From Chitinophaga pinensis (lineage in GTDB: Bacteria > Bacteroidota > Bacteroidia > Chitinophagales > Chitinophagaceae): DNA of 64,000 nucleotides. Below are positions 26,333-35,981 of this stretch, piece by piece. The notes beneath the pieces were generated by a model. It was not told the DNA's origin and did no database searches. It saw nothing but the letters and a program-made list of their open reading frames with translations. Every line of letters begins with the position of its first letter. Position 1 is the first letter of the stretch. The stretch covers positions 1 through 64,000 of the forward strand of contig CAMAXV010000005.1 of the NCBI GenBank assembly GCA_945862385.1. Reading direction: 5' to 3'. The position numbers were made by a program, and so were the translations under genes.

Positions 26333-26340
26333 TAAATTTG
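26333..26340 (+). promoter_or_regulatory. Candidate promoter of the act-cox respiratory operon
   Basis: TAAATTTG matches TAnnTTTG exactly, 49 bases before the actA ATG. A TTG at 26308-26310, 22 bases upstream, could be the -33 element. Confidence 0.55.
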
Positions 26341-26389
26341 CGCTCGATTAACTGGACATCGTCCACTTCAACCACAATCCACTGAGGGT

Positions 26390-27643
26390 ATGAATCAGAA
26401 AAGAACTGTTTTTCAAAAGTACATTCCAGCACTTGTTTTACTGGTAACACTGTGTTTGTCGTTTTCGCTTCAGGCGCAGGATGGCAAAGCTTTGTTCAAT
26501 AACAAATGTGCTTCCTGTCACGCGATAGACAAGAAACTGGTCGGTCCGGCTCTGAAGGGAGTTGAAGACCGCTGGGACGACAAAGCCATGTTGTATGACT
26601 GGGTTCGCAACAGTGCAGCGGTGATCAAAAAGGGTTATCCCAGGGCAGTAGCGGTGTATAATGAATACAATAAGGTACAGATGACAGCATTTCCTGAGTT
26701 GAAGGATGCTGATATCGACGCTATTCTAGGTTATATCAATACTGGCGGTGCCAAAAAGGATGAAGGTGCTTCAACAGCTGCGGCAGGTGGTGCAGACAAG
26801 GCCGGGGATGACGATGCAAATTTATTGTATGGTATCCTCACTTTGATTTTAGCTGTTATTGCATTGATTCTTTTGCAGGTTAACAGCAATCTCCGTAAGA
26901 TGTCTGATGAAACAGAGGGTACAGCATCAGCAGAGCCTATTCCATTTTACCGCAACAAAGCTTACATTGCCATTTTTGCCATCCTGCTTTTCCTGGGTGG
27001 TGGTTACCTGACTTTCCAGGGTGCGCAGGGACTGGGCCGTTCCAAGAATTATCAGCCTGAGCAACCAATCTATTACTCTCACACCGTACATGCAGGTGTA
27101 AATCAGATCAGCTGTTTGTATTGCCATGGCGGTGCACAAGAAAGCAAGCATGCCAACATCCCATCCGTTAACGTGTGTATGAACTGCCACATGGGTATCA
27201 ATGAATATGCAAAAGGTCCCAAGATCTACCGTGAAGATGGAACTGAGGTTGATGGAACAGCAGAAATACAGAAACTGTACAAATTTGCCGGATGGAATCC
27301 TGATACCAAGCAGTATTCAGGTGAAGGCAAGCCTATTGAATGGATCAGGATTCACAACCTGCCTGATCACGTTTATTTTAACCATGCCCAGCACGTAAAT
27401 GCCGGTAAGCAACAGTGTCAGACCTGTCATGGTGAAATACAAAAGATGGATGAGGTTTACCAGTTTTCAGACCTTAGCATGGGCTGGTGTGTGAATTGCC
27501 ACAGGGAGACCAAGGTGCAGTTCACCGACAATAAATTCTACAGCATTTATGAGAAGTTCCATGAAGACATGAAGAACAATAAGCTTGACAGTGTTACTGT
27601 TGAGAAGATTGGAGGAACTGAATGTCAAAAATGCCATTATTAA
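26390..27643 (+). CDS. actA: Alternative complex III subunit ActA, c-type cytochrome with six haem motifs
   Basis: 417 residues. A signal peptide is followed by a class I monohaem domain (ALFNNKCASCHAIDKKLVGPA), a low-complexity linker and two transmembrane segments (near residues 145-165 and 188-208). The pentahaem ActA domain then carries CLYCH, CMNCH, CQTCH, CVNCH and CQKCH. ActA relays electrons within ACIII, a menaquinol:cytochrome c oxidoreductase that replaces the bc1 complex. The extra N-terminal cytochrome may pass electrons on to the oxidase. It is the first gene of the operon. Confidence 0.9.
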   Translation: MNQKRTVFQKYIPALVLLVTLCLSFSLQAQDGKALFNNKCASCHAIDKKLVGPALKGVEDRWDDKAMLYDWVRNSAAVIKKGYPRAVAVYNEYNKVQMTAFPELKDADIDAILGYINTGGAKKDEGASTAAAGGADKAGDDDANLLYGILTLILAVIALILLQVNSNLRKMSDETEGTASAEPIPFYRNKAYIAIFAILLFLGGGYLTFQGAQGLGRSKNYQPEQPIYYSHTVHAGVNQISCLYCHGGAQESKHANIPSVNVCMNCHMGINEYAKGPKIYREDGTEVDGTAEIQKLYKFAGWNPDTKQYSGEGKPIEWIRIHNLPDHVYFNHAQHVNAGKQQCQTCHGEIQKMDEVYQFSDLSMGWCVNCHRETKVQFTDNKFYSIYEKFHEDMKNNKLDSVTVEKIGGTECQKCHY

Positions 27644-27685
27644 TATTACACACAGAAACATCTCTCATTAAGCACAACAACTGTT

Positions 27686-30600
27686 ATGAAGCAAAAAAAA
27701 TACTGGCAGAGTTTTGGTGAATTGAAGAGCAGTGAAAATTACCAGGAAAGGGTTCAGGATGAGTTTGGCGAGGACCTCTCAACAGATAATCAGGACCTCA
27801 TGGGTGCAACTGCTCCCCGCCGGGACTTCCTGAAATACCTGGGATTCAGCACTGCTGCAGCTGCGGCAGCTGCCAGCTGTGAGATGCCAGTAAAAAAGAG
27901 CATACCTTATCTTAATAAGCCTGATTCTATCATACCGGGTATACCCAATTACTATGCCACAACTTATGTTATGGATGGTGATGCAGTTCCTGTAGTTGCG
28001 AAAGTGAGAGATGGCAGGCCTATCAAAATAGAAGGCAATGAGTTGTCTGCCATTACAAAGGGCGGAACATCAGCCAGGGTGCAGGCTTCTGTACTTGGTC
28101 TTTATGATACAGCACGTTTGCGTTATCCGCTGGCTGCTGGTAAGGAAGTAAGCACTTTTGATGCTTTTGATAAACTTGTGGCTGAAGGAATGGCCAAGGC
28201 TTCAGGTTCAGTGGTATTGCTTACAGGTAGTATCAGTTCTGTAACCACCAGGCAGGTCATTGCGCAGTTTCTTGCCAAGTTTCCGGGTTCAAAACATGTT
28301 CAGTATGATGCCCTTTCTGTAAGTGGTCTGCTGAATGCGAATGCTGCAACTTTCGGTAACCGTGCAGTTCCTTCCTATGATTTCAGCAAAGCAAAAACTA
28401 TAGTGAGTCTGGGTGCTGATTTTCTTGGTACCTGGCTGAGTCCGGTTGAATACGCCAGACAATACGCAGCAGGACGAAAAATAGATCAGAAGAATCCGGA
28501 AATGAGTAAGCATATACAGTTCGAGAGTATGCTGAGTATGACCGGAGCCAATGCGGATGACCGCTTTGTTCACCTTCCTTCAGAAGAAGGTGCCGTAGCG
28601 CTCGCACTTTATGCGGCTTTGGGCGGATCAGTTTCCGCACCTGCTTTAGCAGACGAGCGTTTGAAGAAGGGAATCAACATGACTGCAGCTTCACTCAAAG
28701 CTTCAGGCTCTGCTTCCCTGGTAGTCAGCGGCAGCAATGATACACAGGTTCAAATCATTGTCAACGCCATCAACAACCTGTTGGGTGCTTATGGCAATAC
28801 GATAGATTGGAGTGCGACGCTGAATACCCGTCAGGGTGATGATGCGGCGATGGTGCAGTTGGTTCAGGAGATGAATGAAGGTAAGGTAGGTGCCTTGTTG
28901 ATACAGGGTGTCAATCCTGCTTATGACTATTGCGACAGCAAGAAATTTGAATCAGGCCTTGCTAAAGTGGCTGTATCAGTTTCCTTTAACGACAGGGAAG
29001 ATGAAACATCTGTTTTGTGCAAATTCCAGATTCCTGACCATCATTTCCTGGAGAGCTGGGGTGATGCAGAAATCAAAACTGGTTACCTGAGTTTCATACA
29101 ACCTACTATTGCGCCACTTTTCAAGACAAGAGCTTTCCAGACATCCCTGTTGAAGTGGAGTGGAGACCAGCAGGCTTATGGTGCATATTTCAAAGCTTAC
29201 TGGTTGAACAGGTTTGGTTCACAGTCGGCCTGGGATAAGGCACTTCAGGATGGTGTTGTTGAAACAGCAGCTTCTGCCAGTGCAGGTTCTTTCAATGGTA
29301 CAGCTGTATCAGCTGCTGCAACTGCAATTGCAGGTGTTAAATCACCAGCAGGCAAGCAGCTTGTTTTATATCCTAAAGTAGCGATAGGATCCGGTAAGGA
29401 AGCCAACAACCCCTGGTTGCAGGAGATGCCTGATCCGATTACTAAAGCTACATGGGACAATTACGCTATCATTTCTTTTGCAACAGCTAAAGAACTGGGT
29501 ATTGTAGTTGATGATAATTACGAGGTAGAGGTTACCAAGCCTGTGATTAAGATAAAAGTCGGACAGACTGAAATGAGTCTGCCTGTTCTCGTGATTCCAG
29601 GTATGCACAAGGATGTGATAGCAGTAGCCCTTGGTTATGGCAGGTCTGAGAAATCAGGACGTGCATCGGCCAATGTGGGACAGAATGTTTTCCCGCTTGT
29701 TTCTTTCAATGGTTCAACTTTCAGCTATGCTGCGGGTTCGGTTGCTGTTGAGAAAACAGCTACAACATTCAAGCTGGCTTACACACAAACGCACAACCAG
29801 TATGAGGGACGTGATGAAGTGGTTCGTGAATATGCGTTGTCAACTTTCAAAAAGAACCCTACAATTCTTGCAGATGAGCGCCACAAGCTTGTGGAAGACT
29901 ATGCAAGTAATACCGGAGATTATGCTGCTGAGGGTACATTATATCCAAGCCATCCTTATCCCGGAGCTAAGTGGGGTATGAGTATAGATCTGAACTCCTG
30001 TATTGGATGCGGAGCCTGTACTGTAGCATGTACTTCAGAGAATAATGTTGCTGTAGTAGGTAAATCAGAGGTACTTCGTGCACATGAAATGCACTGGTTA
30101 AGAATTGACCGTTATTTTGCTACATATCGTGATGATTCAGGTAATGATAATCTGGACGACCTCAACGTGGTATTTATGCCAATGCTTTGTCAGCATTGTG
30201 ACAATGCTCCATGTGAGAATGTTTGTCCGGTTAACGCCACCAACCACAGCAGTGAAGGTTTGAATCAGATGACTTATAACAGGTGTATCGGTACTCGTTA
30301 CTGTGCAAACAACTGTCCGTATAAAGTAAGGAGATTCAACTGGTCTGATTATATGGGAGCTGACAGCTTTGCAGACAATCAGAAAGCGATTCTGGATGAT
30401 TCAGTGATGATGATGAATGAGGACCTTACCAGGATGGTACTTAATCCGGATGTAACTGTAAGGTCTCGCGGTGTGATTGAGAAATGTTCTTTCTGCGTGC
30501 AGCGTCTGCAGGAAGGCAAGCTGAAAGCCAAGAAAGAAAACAGACCGCTCGAAACAGGAGCAGATGGCAAATGGGATATCAAGACTGCCTGCCAGCAGGC

Positions 30601-30850
30601 TTGTCCGACCAGCGCCATTGTTTTTGGTAATGTAAATGACAAAAACAGTCCGGTTACCAAAATCCGCTCAGAAGAGCAAACCAACAGGGTCTTCTACTCA
30701 CTGGAACAAATACACGTGCTGCCCGGGGTTAACTACCTGGCTAAAATCAGGAATACCGACAGGCATGTAGGCGTAGCGGAGGAAGCACACCATGCAGCTG
30801 CACCAGCCGGTGAGCATGCAAGTGAGCCAAAAACTGAAGCTGCACATTGA
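27686..30850 (+). CDS. actB: Alternative complex III subunit ActB (molybdopterin-oxidoreductase-like plus iron-sulphur protein fusion)
   Basis: 1054 residues. A Tat-like signal with a following cysteine is present (RRDFLKYLGFSTAAAAAAAS then C). About 720 residues of molybdopterin-oxidoreductase fold follow; in ACIII this part carries no cofactor. The C-terminal ferredoxin-like domain has four cysteine clusters, for example CIGCGACTVAC, CQHCDNAPC, CIGTRYCANNCP and CSFCVQR...CQQACP. It forms the periplasmic body of ACIII and routes electrons from ActC to ActA. Confidence 0.92.
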   Translation: MKQKKYWQSFGELKSSENYQERVQDEFGEDLSTDNQDLMGATAPRRDFLKYLGFSTAAAAAAASCEMPVKKSIPYLNKPDSIIPGIPNYYATTYVMDGDAVPVVAKVRDGRPIKIEGNELSAITKGGTSARVQASVLGLYDTARLRYPLAAGKEVSTFDAFDKLVAEGMAKASGSVVLLTGSISSVTTRQVIAQFLAKFPGSKHVQYDALSVSGLLNANAATFGNRAVPSYDFSKAKTIVSLGADFLGTWLSPVEYARQYAAGRKIDQKNPEMSKHIQFESMLSMTGANADDRFVHLPSEEGAVALALYAALGGSVSAPALADERLKKGINMTAASLKASGSASLVVSGSNDTQVQIIVNAINNLLGAYGNTIDWSATLNTRQGDDAAMVQLVQEMNEGKVGALLIQGVNPAYDYCDSKKFESGLAKVAVSVSFNDREDETSVLCKFQIPDHHFLESWGDAEIKTGYLSFIQPTIAPLFKTRAFQTSLLKWSGDQQAYGAYFKAYWLNRFGSQSAWDKALQDGVVETAASASAGSFNGTAVSAAATAIAGVKSPAGKQLVLYPKVAIGSGKEANNPWLQEMPDPITKATWDNYAIISFATAKELGIVVDDNYEVEVTKPVIKIKVGQTEMSLPVLVIPGMHKDVIAVALGYGRSEKSGRASANVGQNVFPLVSFNGSTFSYAAGSVAVEKTATTFKLAYTQTHNQYEGRDEVVREYALSTFKKNPTILADERHKLVEDYASNTGDYAAEGTLYPSHPYPGAKWGMSIDLNSCIGCGACTVACTSENNVAVVGKSEVLRAHEMHWLRIDRYFATYRDDSGNDNLDDLNVVFMPMLCQHCDNAPCENVCPVNATNHSSEGLNQMTYNRCIGTRYCANNCPYKVRRFNWSDYMGADSFADNQKAILDDSVMMMNEDLTRMVLNPDVTVRSRGVIEKCSFCVQRLQEGKLKAKKENRPLETGADGKWDIKTACQQACPTSAIVFGNVNDKNSPVTKIRSEEQTNRVFYSLEQIHVLPGVNYLAKIRNTDRHVGVAEEAHHAAAPAGEHASEPKTEAAH

Positions 30851-30889
30851 TAGTATAGATTGAAGGGAAATCGCATAAACGACCAACAC

Positions 30890-32362
30890 ATGAGTGTAAC
30901 AAAGTACGAATCACAATTAAGAGAACCATTGGTGAATGGTGACAAGACCTATGGTCAGGTTACCCAAGACATCGTGCACACCATCGAAGCCAAGCCTACC
31001 CGTTTGTGGTATATTGGTTTTTATGTATCGGTTGCCTTACTCCTTTTCGGAGTTTATTCTGTTTACCGTGAAGTGGTTTACGGTATCGGACAGTGGAATG
31101 TAAACCGGACGATAGGCTGGGGCTGGGATATTACCAACTTCGTATGGTGGGTAGGTATCGGTCACGCCGGTACTTTGATTTCTGCGATCCTCCTCCTGTT
31201 CCGTCAGGGTTGGAGAACAGGAGTAAACCGCGCTGCTGAGGCCATGACCATTTTTGCGGTAATGTGTGCCGGTCAGTTCCCGATTTTCCACATGGGAAGG
31301 GTTTGGATGGCATTTTTTACTTTACCTTATCCAAATACACGCGGACCATTATGGCCTAACTTCAATTCACCTTTGTTGTGGGACGTATTTGCGATTTCAA
31401 CTTACTTCACTGTATCCTTGCTTTTCTGGTATTCAGGTCTTTTGCCTGATCTGGCAACAGTAAGAGACAGGGCAAAGACTAAATTGCGTAAACATCTTTA
31501 TGGTATAGCATCTTTCGGATGGTCTGGAAGTACAAAACACTGGCAGCGTCATGAGAGTCTTTCTCTTGTTCTGGCAGGTTTGTCTACACCGCTTGTATTG
31601 TCGGTTCATACCATTGTATCTTTTGACTTCGCCACTTCGGTGGTTCCAGGCTGGCATACAACGATCTTCCCTCCTTATTTCGTGGCAGGAGCGATATTCT
31701 CCGGTTTCGCGATGGTACAGACCCTGATGCTGATATTGAGAAAGGTCATGAACCTGCAGGATTACATCACCCTCGGTCACATTGAGGCTATGAACAAGGT
31801 AATCGTACTTACAGGTTCAATCGTAGGTTGCGCTTACCTTACTGAGCTTTTCATGGCCTGGTATTCTCAGGTTCCTTTTGAGCAGGATATCTTCTTCAAA
31901 TACAGGATTGCTGGTCCATATGGCTGGAGCTACTGGTTGATGATGACATGTAACGTAGTTTCTCCTCAGTTGTTCTGGTCAAGGAAGCTCCGGAGGAATG
32001 TATTATTCACCTTCATCATGAGTATTGTGGTGAATATCGGTATGTGGTTTGAGCGTTTTGTGATCATCGTATCATCATTGTACCGCGACTATCTTCCTTC
32101 TTCCTGGTCTATTTACTACAGACCAACTATTTGGGAAGTCGGTTTCTATCTCGGAACATTTGGTCTTTTCTTCACTTGTTTCTTCCTTTTCTCCAAATAC
32201 TTCCCGGTAATTGCCATTGCAGAGATTAAGTATGTGTTGAAAACAACCGGAGAAAGCTATAAGAATGACATGTCAACTCTTGAAAATAAAAATGTGGATG
32301 AGTTTATACATGAAATGCACGATCATCATGAAGAGGGTTCAGTAAAAGTGGTACATCATTAA
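30890..32362 (+). CDS. actC: Alternative complex III subunit ActC (NrfD-like menaquinol-binding membrane subunit)
   Basis: 490 residues from the ATG at 30890; the ORF-track start at 30860 is a TTG. It has about ten transmembrane helices and NrfD/PsrC family marks such as WWVGIGHAGTLISAILLLFR and VSFDFATSVVPGWHTTIFPP. In ACIII structures ActC holds the menaquinol site next to the iron-sulphur domain of ActB. It lies 39 bases after actB. Confidence 0.92.
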   Translation: MSVTKYESQLREPLVNGDKTYGQVTQDIVHTIEAKPTRLWYIGFYVSVALLLFGVYSVYREVVYGIGQWNVNRTIGWGWDITNFVWWVGIGHAGTLISAILLLFRQGWRTGVNRAAEAMTIFAVMCAGQFPIFHMGRVWMAFFTLPYPNTRGPLWPNFNSPLLWDVFAISTYFTVSLLFWYSGLLPDLATVRDRAKTKLRKHLYGIASFGWSGSTKHWQRHESLSLVLAGLSTPLVLSVHTIVSFDFATSVVPGWHTTIFPPYFVAGAIFSGFAMVQTLMLILRKVMNLQDYITLGHIEAMNKVIVLTGSIVGCAYLTELFMAWYSQVPFEQDIFFKYRIAGPYGWSYWLMMTCNVVSPQLFWSRKLRRNVLFTFIMSIVVNIGMWFERFVIIVSSLYRDYLPSSWSIYYRPTIWEVGFYLGTFGLFFTCFFLFSKYFPVIAIAEIKYVLKTTGESYKNDMSTLENKNVDEFIHEMHDHHEEGSVKVVHH

Positions 32363-32387
32363 TCAATCAACCTGTAAATTAGATAAA

Positions 32388-32972
32388 ATGGCTTTGAAAA
32401 AATTTGTTGTTGGCTGTTTTGAGGATGAGAAGGTTTTATTTCCGGCTGTAGCCAAAGTCAGGAAAGCTGGATATAAATTCCACGACATCTACACGCCATT
32501 TCCTGTTCACGGACTGGATAAGGCGATGGGATTGAGGGATACGAGTATTCATACTGCGGGATTCCTTTTCGGTATGATCGGTACAACAACAGCTGTAACA
32601 TTCATGACATGGGTGTTTACAAAAGACTGGCCTGTGAATATTGGCGGTAAGCCCAATTTTGCCTTGCCGGCCTGGATTCCCATTACCTTCGAGTTGACGG
32701 TTCTTTGTGCTGCTGTTGGCATGGTACTTACATTCTGTTATATATGCCAGCTTGCACCATTTGTAAAAAAACATACTTTTCATCCACGTGCTACAGACGA
32801 TCTTTTCGTGATGGTTATAGAGTGTGGTGAAAAAACAGATGAGCAGGAGCTTACAACATTGCTCAATAGTGTTGGTGCCCAGGAAGTCAATACACAGGTT
32901 GCTGAAGAAGGTTGGTGGATTGGCAGGTACGATCAGGAGCAGGAGTTGTACAAGGAACCCAATATTGCATAA
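32388..32972 (+). CDS. actD: Alternative complex III subunit ActD (DUF3341)
   Basis: 194 residues. A soluble N-terminal part (KKFVVGCFEDEKVLFPAVAK) precedes two transmembrane helices and a C-terminal soluble tail (HPRATDDLFVMVIECG). This is the DUF3341 pattern of ActD, a small structural subunit of ACIII. It lies 25 bases after actC. Confidence 0.92.
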   Translation: MALKKFVVGCFEDEKVLFPAVAKVRKAGYKFHDIYTPFPVHGLDKAMGLRDTSIHTAGFLFGMIGTTTAVTFMTWVFTKDWPVNIGGKPNFALPAWIPITFELTVLCAAVGMVLTFCYICQLAPFVKKHTFHPRATDDLFVMVIECGEKTDEQELTTLLNSVGAQEVNTQVAEEGWWIGRYDQEQELYKEPNIA

Positions 32973-33016
32973 TTAAAGTGAGCGGGAAGAGCAGAGATCA
33001 TAAAACACAACAACAG

Positions 33017-33601
33017 ATGAAAAGAGCAACAATTATTTTCTGTGGACTCACTGCAATGCTGATGGCAGCTGCAGGTTGCAGCGATGTGAAAAGAACCCCG
33101 GGCAAAGTATATATGCCTGATATGGCAAATAGCCGTGCCTATGAGACTTATTCGGTAAATCCTGTATTTGCAGATGGCAGAACGAGTCAGGGCCCGGTTG
33201 CAGGAACAATAAAACGCGGTGAAGAATATCCAGTTCACCTTGAAATGGATAAATTGGGAGATACTGCCAATTACTTCGCTTCACGCTCCCTTCCCAACCC
33301 CATTGATTCGCTTACAGCAGACCAATTGAAAGAAAGTGAGAGGCTTTACCTGATCAACTGTGGCATATGTCATGGTGCTAAACTTGACGGTAATGGTCCG
33401 CTTTGGAAAGATGGTGACGGACCCTACCCTTCCAAGCCTGCAGCACTTGTTGGAGATGCCAAATATGAATCTATGCCTGAAGGTCAGATGTTCTACTCCA
33501 TCACATTCGGAAAAAACCTGATGGGTAGTTATGCTTCCCAGTTGAGTGCTAAACAGCGCTGGCAGGTGATAAAGTACATCAAGACAAAACAGGGAAAATA
33601 A
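33017..33601 (+). CDS. actE: Alternative complex III subunit ActE, monohaem cytochrome c lipoprotein
   Basis: 194 residues from the ATG at 33017; the longer ORF overlaps actD and is not used. The lipobox MAAAGC predicts a lipid-anchored protein. There is one haem motif, CGICH, in LYLINCGICHGAKLDGNGP, and a later methionine region as the likely axial ligand. It is thought to hand electrons to the oxidase. Confidence 0.92.
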   Translation: MKRATIIFCGLTAMLMAAAGCSDVKRTPGKVYMPDMANSRAYETYSVNPVFADGRTSQGPVAGTIKRGEEYPVHLEMDKLGDTANYFASRSLPNPIDSLTADQLKESERLYLINCGICHGAKLDGNGPLWKDGDGPYPSKPAALVGDAKYESMPEGQMFYSITFGKNLMGSYASQLSAKQRWQVIKYIKTKQGK

Positions 33602-33629
33602 TTACAACCAACGTTTTAAATAATCAGGG

Positions 33630-34850
33630 ATGATCAAGCAACAATTCGAGATTTCGGCAGGGTATAAAAAGTGGACGAACATCCTACTCGGTGTGGGTGG
33701 ACTGGCCCTTGTGCTCGGAATCATTTTCCTCGGAATGAGCAAAGAACCGGTTGAACAGACACGTTTTTGGGCAGTACTGCTTCAGAATAGTGTTTTCTTC
33801 CTGCTGGTTGTAAATGCCAGTATGTTTTTCATTTGCGTCACCACAATGGCACATGGTGGGTGGCAGATGGCTTTCAGAAGAGTACCGGAGGCAATATCCA
33901 GTTTAGTGCCCGTATTTGGATTACTTACCCTAATTATATTTATTGCCATTGTATTTGGTCACAGACATGATATTTATCATTGGCTTGATAAGGAACATGT
34001 TGAACATGATCCTATCCTTAAAGGTAAGCGTGCGTTTCTGAATCCGGCTTTCTTCATGATCTGGTCTGTAGTTGCAATAGGCTTGTGGTCTTTTCTCGGT
34101 TCCAAGATCAGGAAACTTTCATCTGAAGCTGATGAGCAGATGGATCAGGAAACAGGACGTAAATACATCATTAAGAATACTGCATGGGCAGCTGCTTTCT
34201 TAGTTGCATTCGGATTGACTGTAGGGTCTACTATTCCCTGGTTGTGGTTAATGAGTATTGATGCACACTGGTATTCTACCATGTACAGCTGGTATACATT
34301 CGCCAGTTCATTTGTTGCAGGTATGTCTTTGGTAGCTTTATTTGTAGTTTACCTGAAAAACAGGGATTACCTGGAGTATGTTACAGAAGAGCACTTGCAT
34401 GACATTGGTAAGTTTATGTTTGCATTCTCAGTTTTCTGGACATACCTGTGGTATTCACAGTTCATGTTGATTTGGTATGCCAATATTCCTGAAGAAACTA
34501 TTTACTTTAAGCCCAGGATGCAGGGACCATACAGGGTTATTTTCTTCCTGAACCTAATCCTCAATTTCGCAGTACCTTTCTTATTGTTGATGCGCAGAGG
34601 ATCAAAAAGGAATTACACCACAATAACTGCATTAGCCGTATTGATAATTTTGGGTCACTGGACTGATTTTTATCAGATGGTAATGCCAGGCACATTACAT
34701 GAACATTATAGTCTTGGATGGTTCGAATTTGGTATATTGGCATTGTATGCGGGATTGATTATGTTCTTTGTGGGCAAAGGGTTGACTAAAAAACCACTGG
34801 TGGCTGAGCATCATCCATTCCTGAAAGAAAGTATAATACACCATACATAA
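33630..34850 (+). CDS. actF: Alternative complex III subunit ActF (NrfD-like membrane subunit)
   Basis: 406 residues with about ten transmembrane helices, a paralogue of ActC. It contains WLWLMSIDAHWYSTMYSWYT and FSVFWTYLWYSQFMLIWYAN, typical of ActF. It lacks a quinol site in solved ACIII structures and may form a proton path. It is followed after 51 bases by coxB, consistent with the ACIII-oxidase supercomplex known in Flavobacterium. Confidence 0.92.
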   Translation: MIKQQFEISAGYKKWTNILLGVGGLALVLGIIFLGMSKEPVEQTRFWAVLLQNSVFFLLVVNASMFFICVTTMAHGGWQMAFRRVPEAISSLVPVFGLLTLIIFIAIVFGHRHDIYHWLDKEHVEHDPILKGKRAFLNPAFFMIWSVVAIGLWSFLGSKIRKLSSEADEQMDQETGRKYIIKNTAWAAAFLVAFGLTVGSTIPWLWLMSIDAHWYSTMYSWYTFASSFVAGMSLVALFVVYLKNRDYLEYVTEEHLHDIGKFMFAFSVFWTYLWYSQFMLIWYANIPEETIYFKPRMQGPYRVIFFLNLILNFAVPFLLLMRRGSKRNYTTITALAVLIILGHWTDFYQMVMPGTLHEHYSLGWFEFGILALYAGLIMFFVGKGLTKKPLVAEHHPFLKESIIHHT

Positions 34851-34901
34851 GGATTCTGTGCAGAAGAAAACTGAATTACTAACAAAATATAAGTAAAGAT
34901 C

Positions 34902-35957
34902 ATGTCGGGTTATTTCATTTTAGCAATATTAGCGCTGGCGTTTGTGGTCACATTTCAGATCGCAAAAGCAAGTGAATATGTATCCGTGTTGAAAGGAGAG
35001 GAAAAATCATTCAGACAGAACAACAAGATTAATGCCTTCCTTTTTATCATTTTTCTCGTTCTGGGTCTTGCCGGAGCATGGTGGTGCAATGAGTTGTTTT
35101 ACCATAAAACACTTTTAGCACAGCCTGCTGCTTCAGAACATGGAGAGAAGATTGATTTCATGCTGTTCATTACCATTGCTGTTACTGGTGTTGTTTTCCT
35201 GCTAACTCAGATTTTACTTTTCTGGTTTGCTTACAAATACCAGTTTAGTGAAAAAAGAACCGTTTATTATTTTCCGCATAACAATAAACTGGAGTTGCTG
35301 TGGACTGTAGTTCCGGCTATATTCCTTACCATCCTGGTTGGTTTTGGTCTGTTTTACTGGTTTAAAATTACCGGTGATGCCCCTAAGGATGCCCAGATTG
35401 TGGAGATTACCGGTAAGCAGTTCAACTGGATGATGCGTTACCCTGGTAAGGATAATGTATTGGGCAGAAAGAACTACAGGTTAACAGACGCATCTAATGG
35501 TAATGCCCTGGGTGTTGATTGGGAAGATGGCGCAAGTCATGACGATATAGAAGCTACAGAAATGCACCTTGTGGTTGGAAAGCCAGTACAGCTGGTAATT
35601 AACGCGCAAGATGTTATTCACGACGTAGGTTTGGTGCATTTCAGACTTAAGATGGACGCAGTTCCAGGTATTCCAACAACACTTTGGTTTACACCCTTGT
35701 ATACTACAGCTCAGATGAAAGAGATTACAGGAAATAAAGATTTCGTGTATGAAATTTCATGTGATCAGATGTGCGGCAGCGGTCACTATTCCATGAGGGG
35801 TGTGATTGTTGTAGAAACACAAGCTGAATATGATGCATGGATTGCTTCACTCAAACCTCAATATCAGACAGTTCAACAGGCAAGTGCACCCGCACCAGCT
35901 GCTGCTGACTCTTCTGCTGTTGCTGCAACCACTAAACCCTTGGCCCAACTGAAATAA
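34902..35957 (+). CDS. coxB: Cytochrome c oxidase subunit II (CuA)
   Basis: 351 residues: an N-terminal helix, then two further transmembrane segments, then the periplasmic cupredoxin domain. CuA ligands are visible in VIHDVGLVHFR and SCDQMCGSGHYSMRG (two Cys, His, Met). The tail after residue 325 is alanine- and proline-rich low complexity. It accepts electrons for the binuclear centre in CoxA. It is longer at the N-terminus than the E. coli or Paracoccus proteins, as is usual in Bacteroidota. Confidence 0.92.
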   Translation: MSGYFILAILALAFVVTFQIAKASEYVSVLKGEEKSFRQNNKINAFLFIIFLVLGLAGAWWCNELFYHKTLLAQPAASEHGEKIDFMLFITIAVTGVVFLLTQILLFWFAYKYQFSEKRTVYYFPHNNKLELLWTVVPAIFLTILVGFGLFYWFKITGDAPKDAQIVEITGKQFNWMMRYPGKDNVLGRKNYRLTDASNGNALGVDWEDGASHDDIEATEMHLVVGKPVQLVINAQDVIHDVGLVHFRLKMDAVPGIPTTLWFTPLYTTAQMKEITGNKDFVYEISCDQMCGSGHYSMRGVIVVETQAEYDAWIASLKPQYQTVQQASAPAPAAADSSAVAATTKPLAQLK

Positions 35958-35981
35958 CGAAAACTGTAAAAAAGACTAACA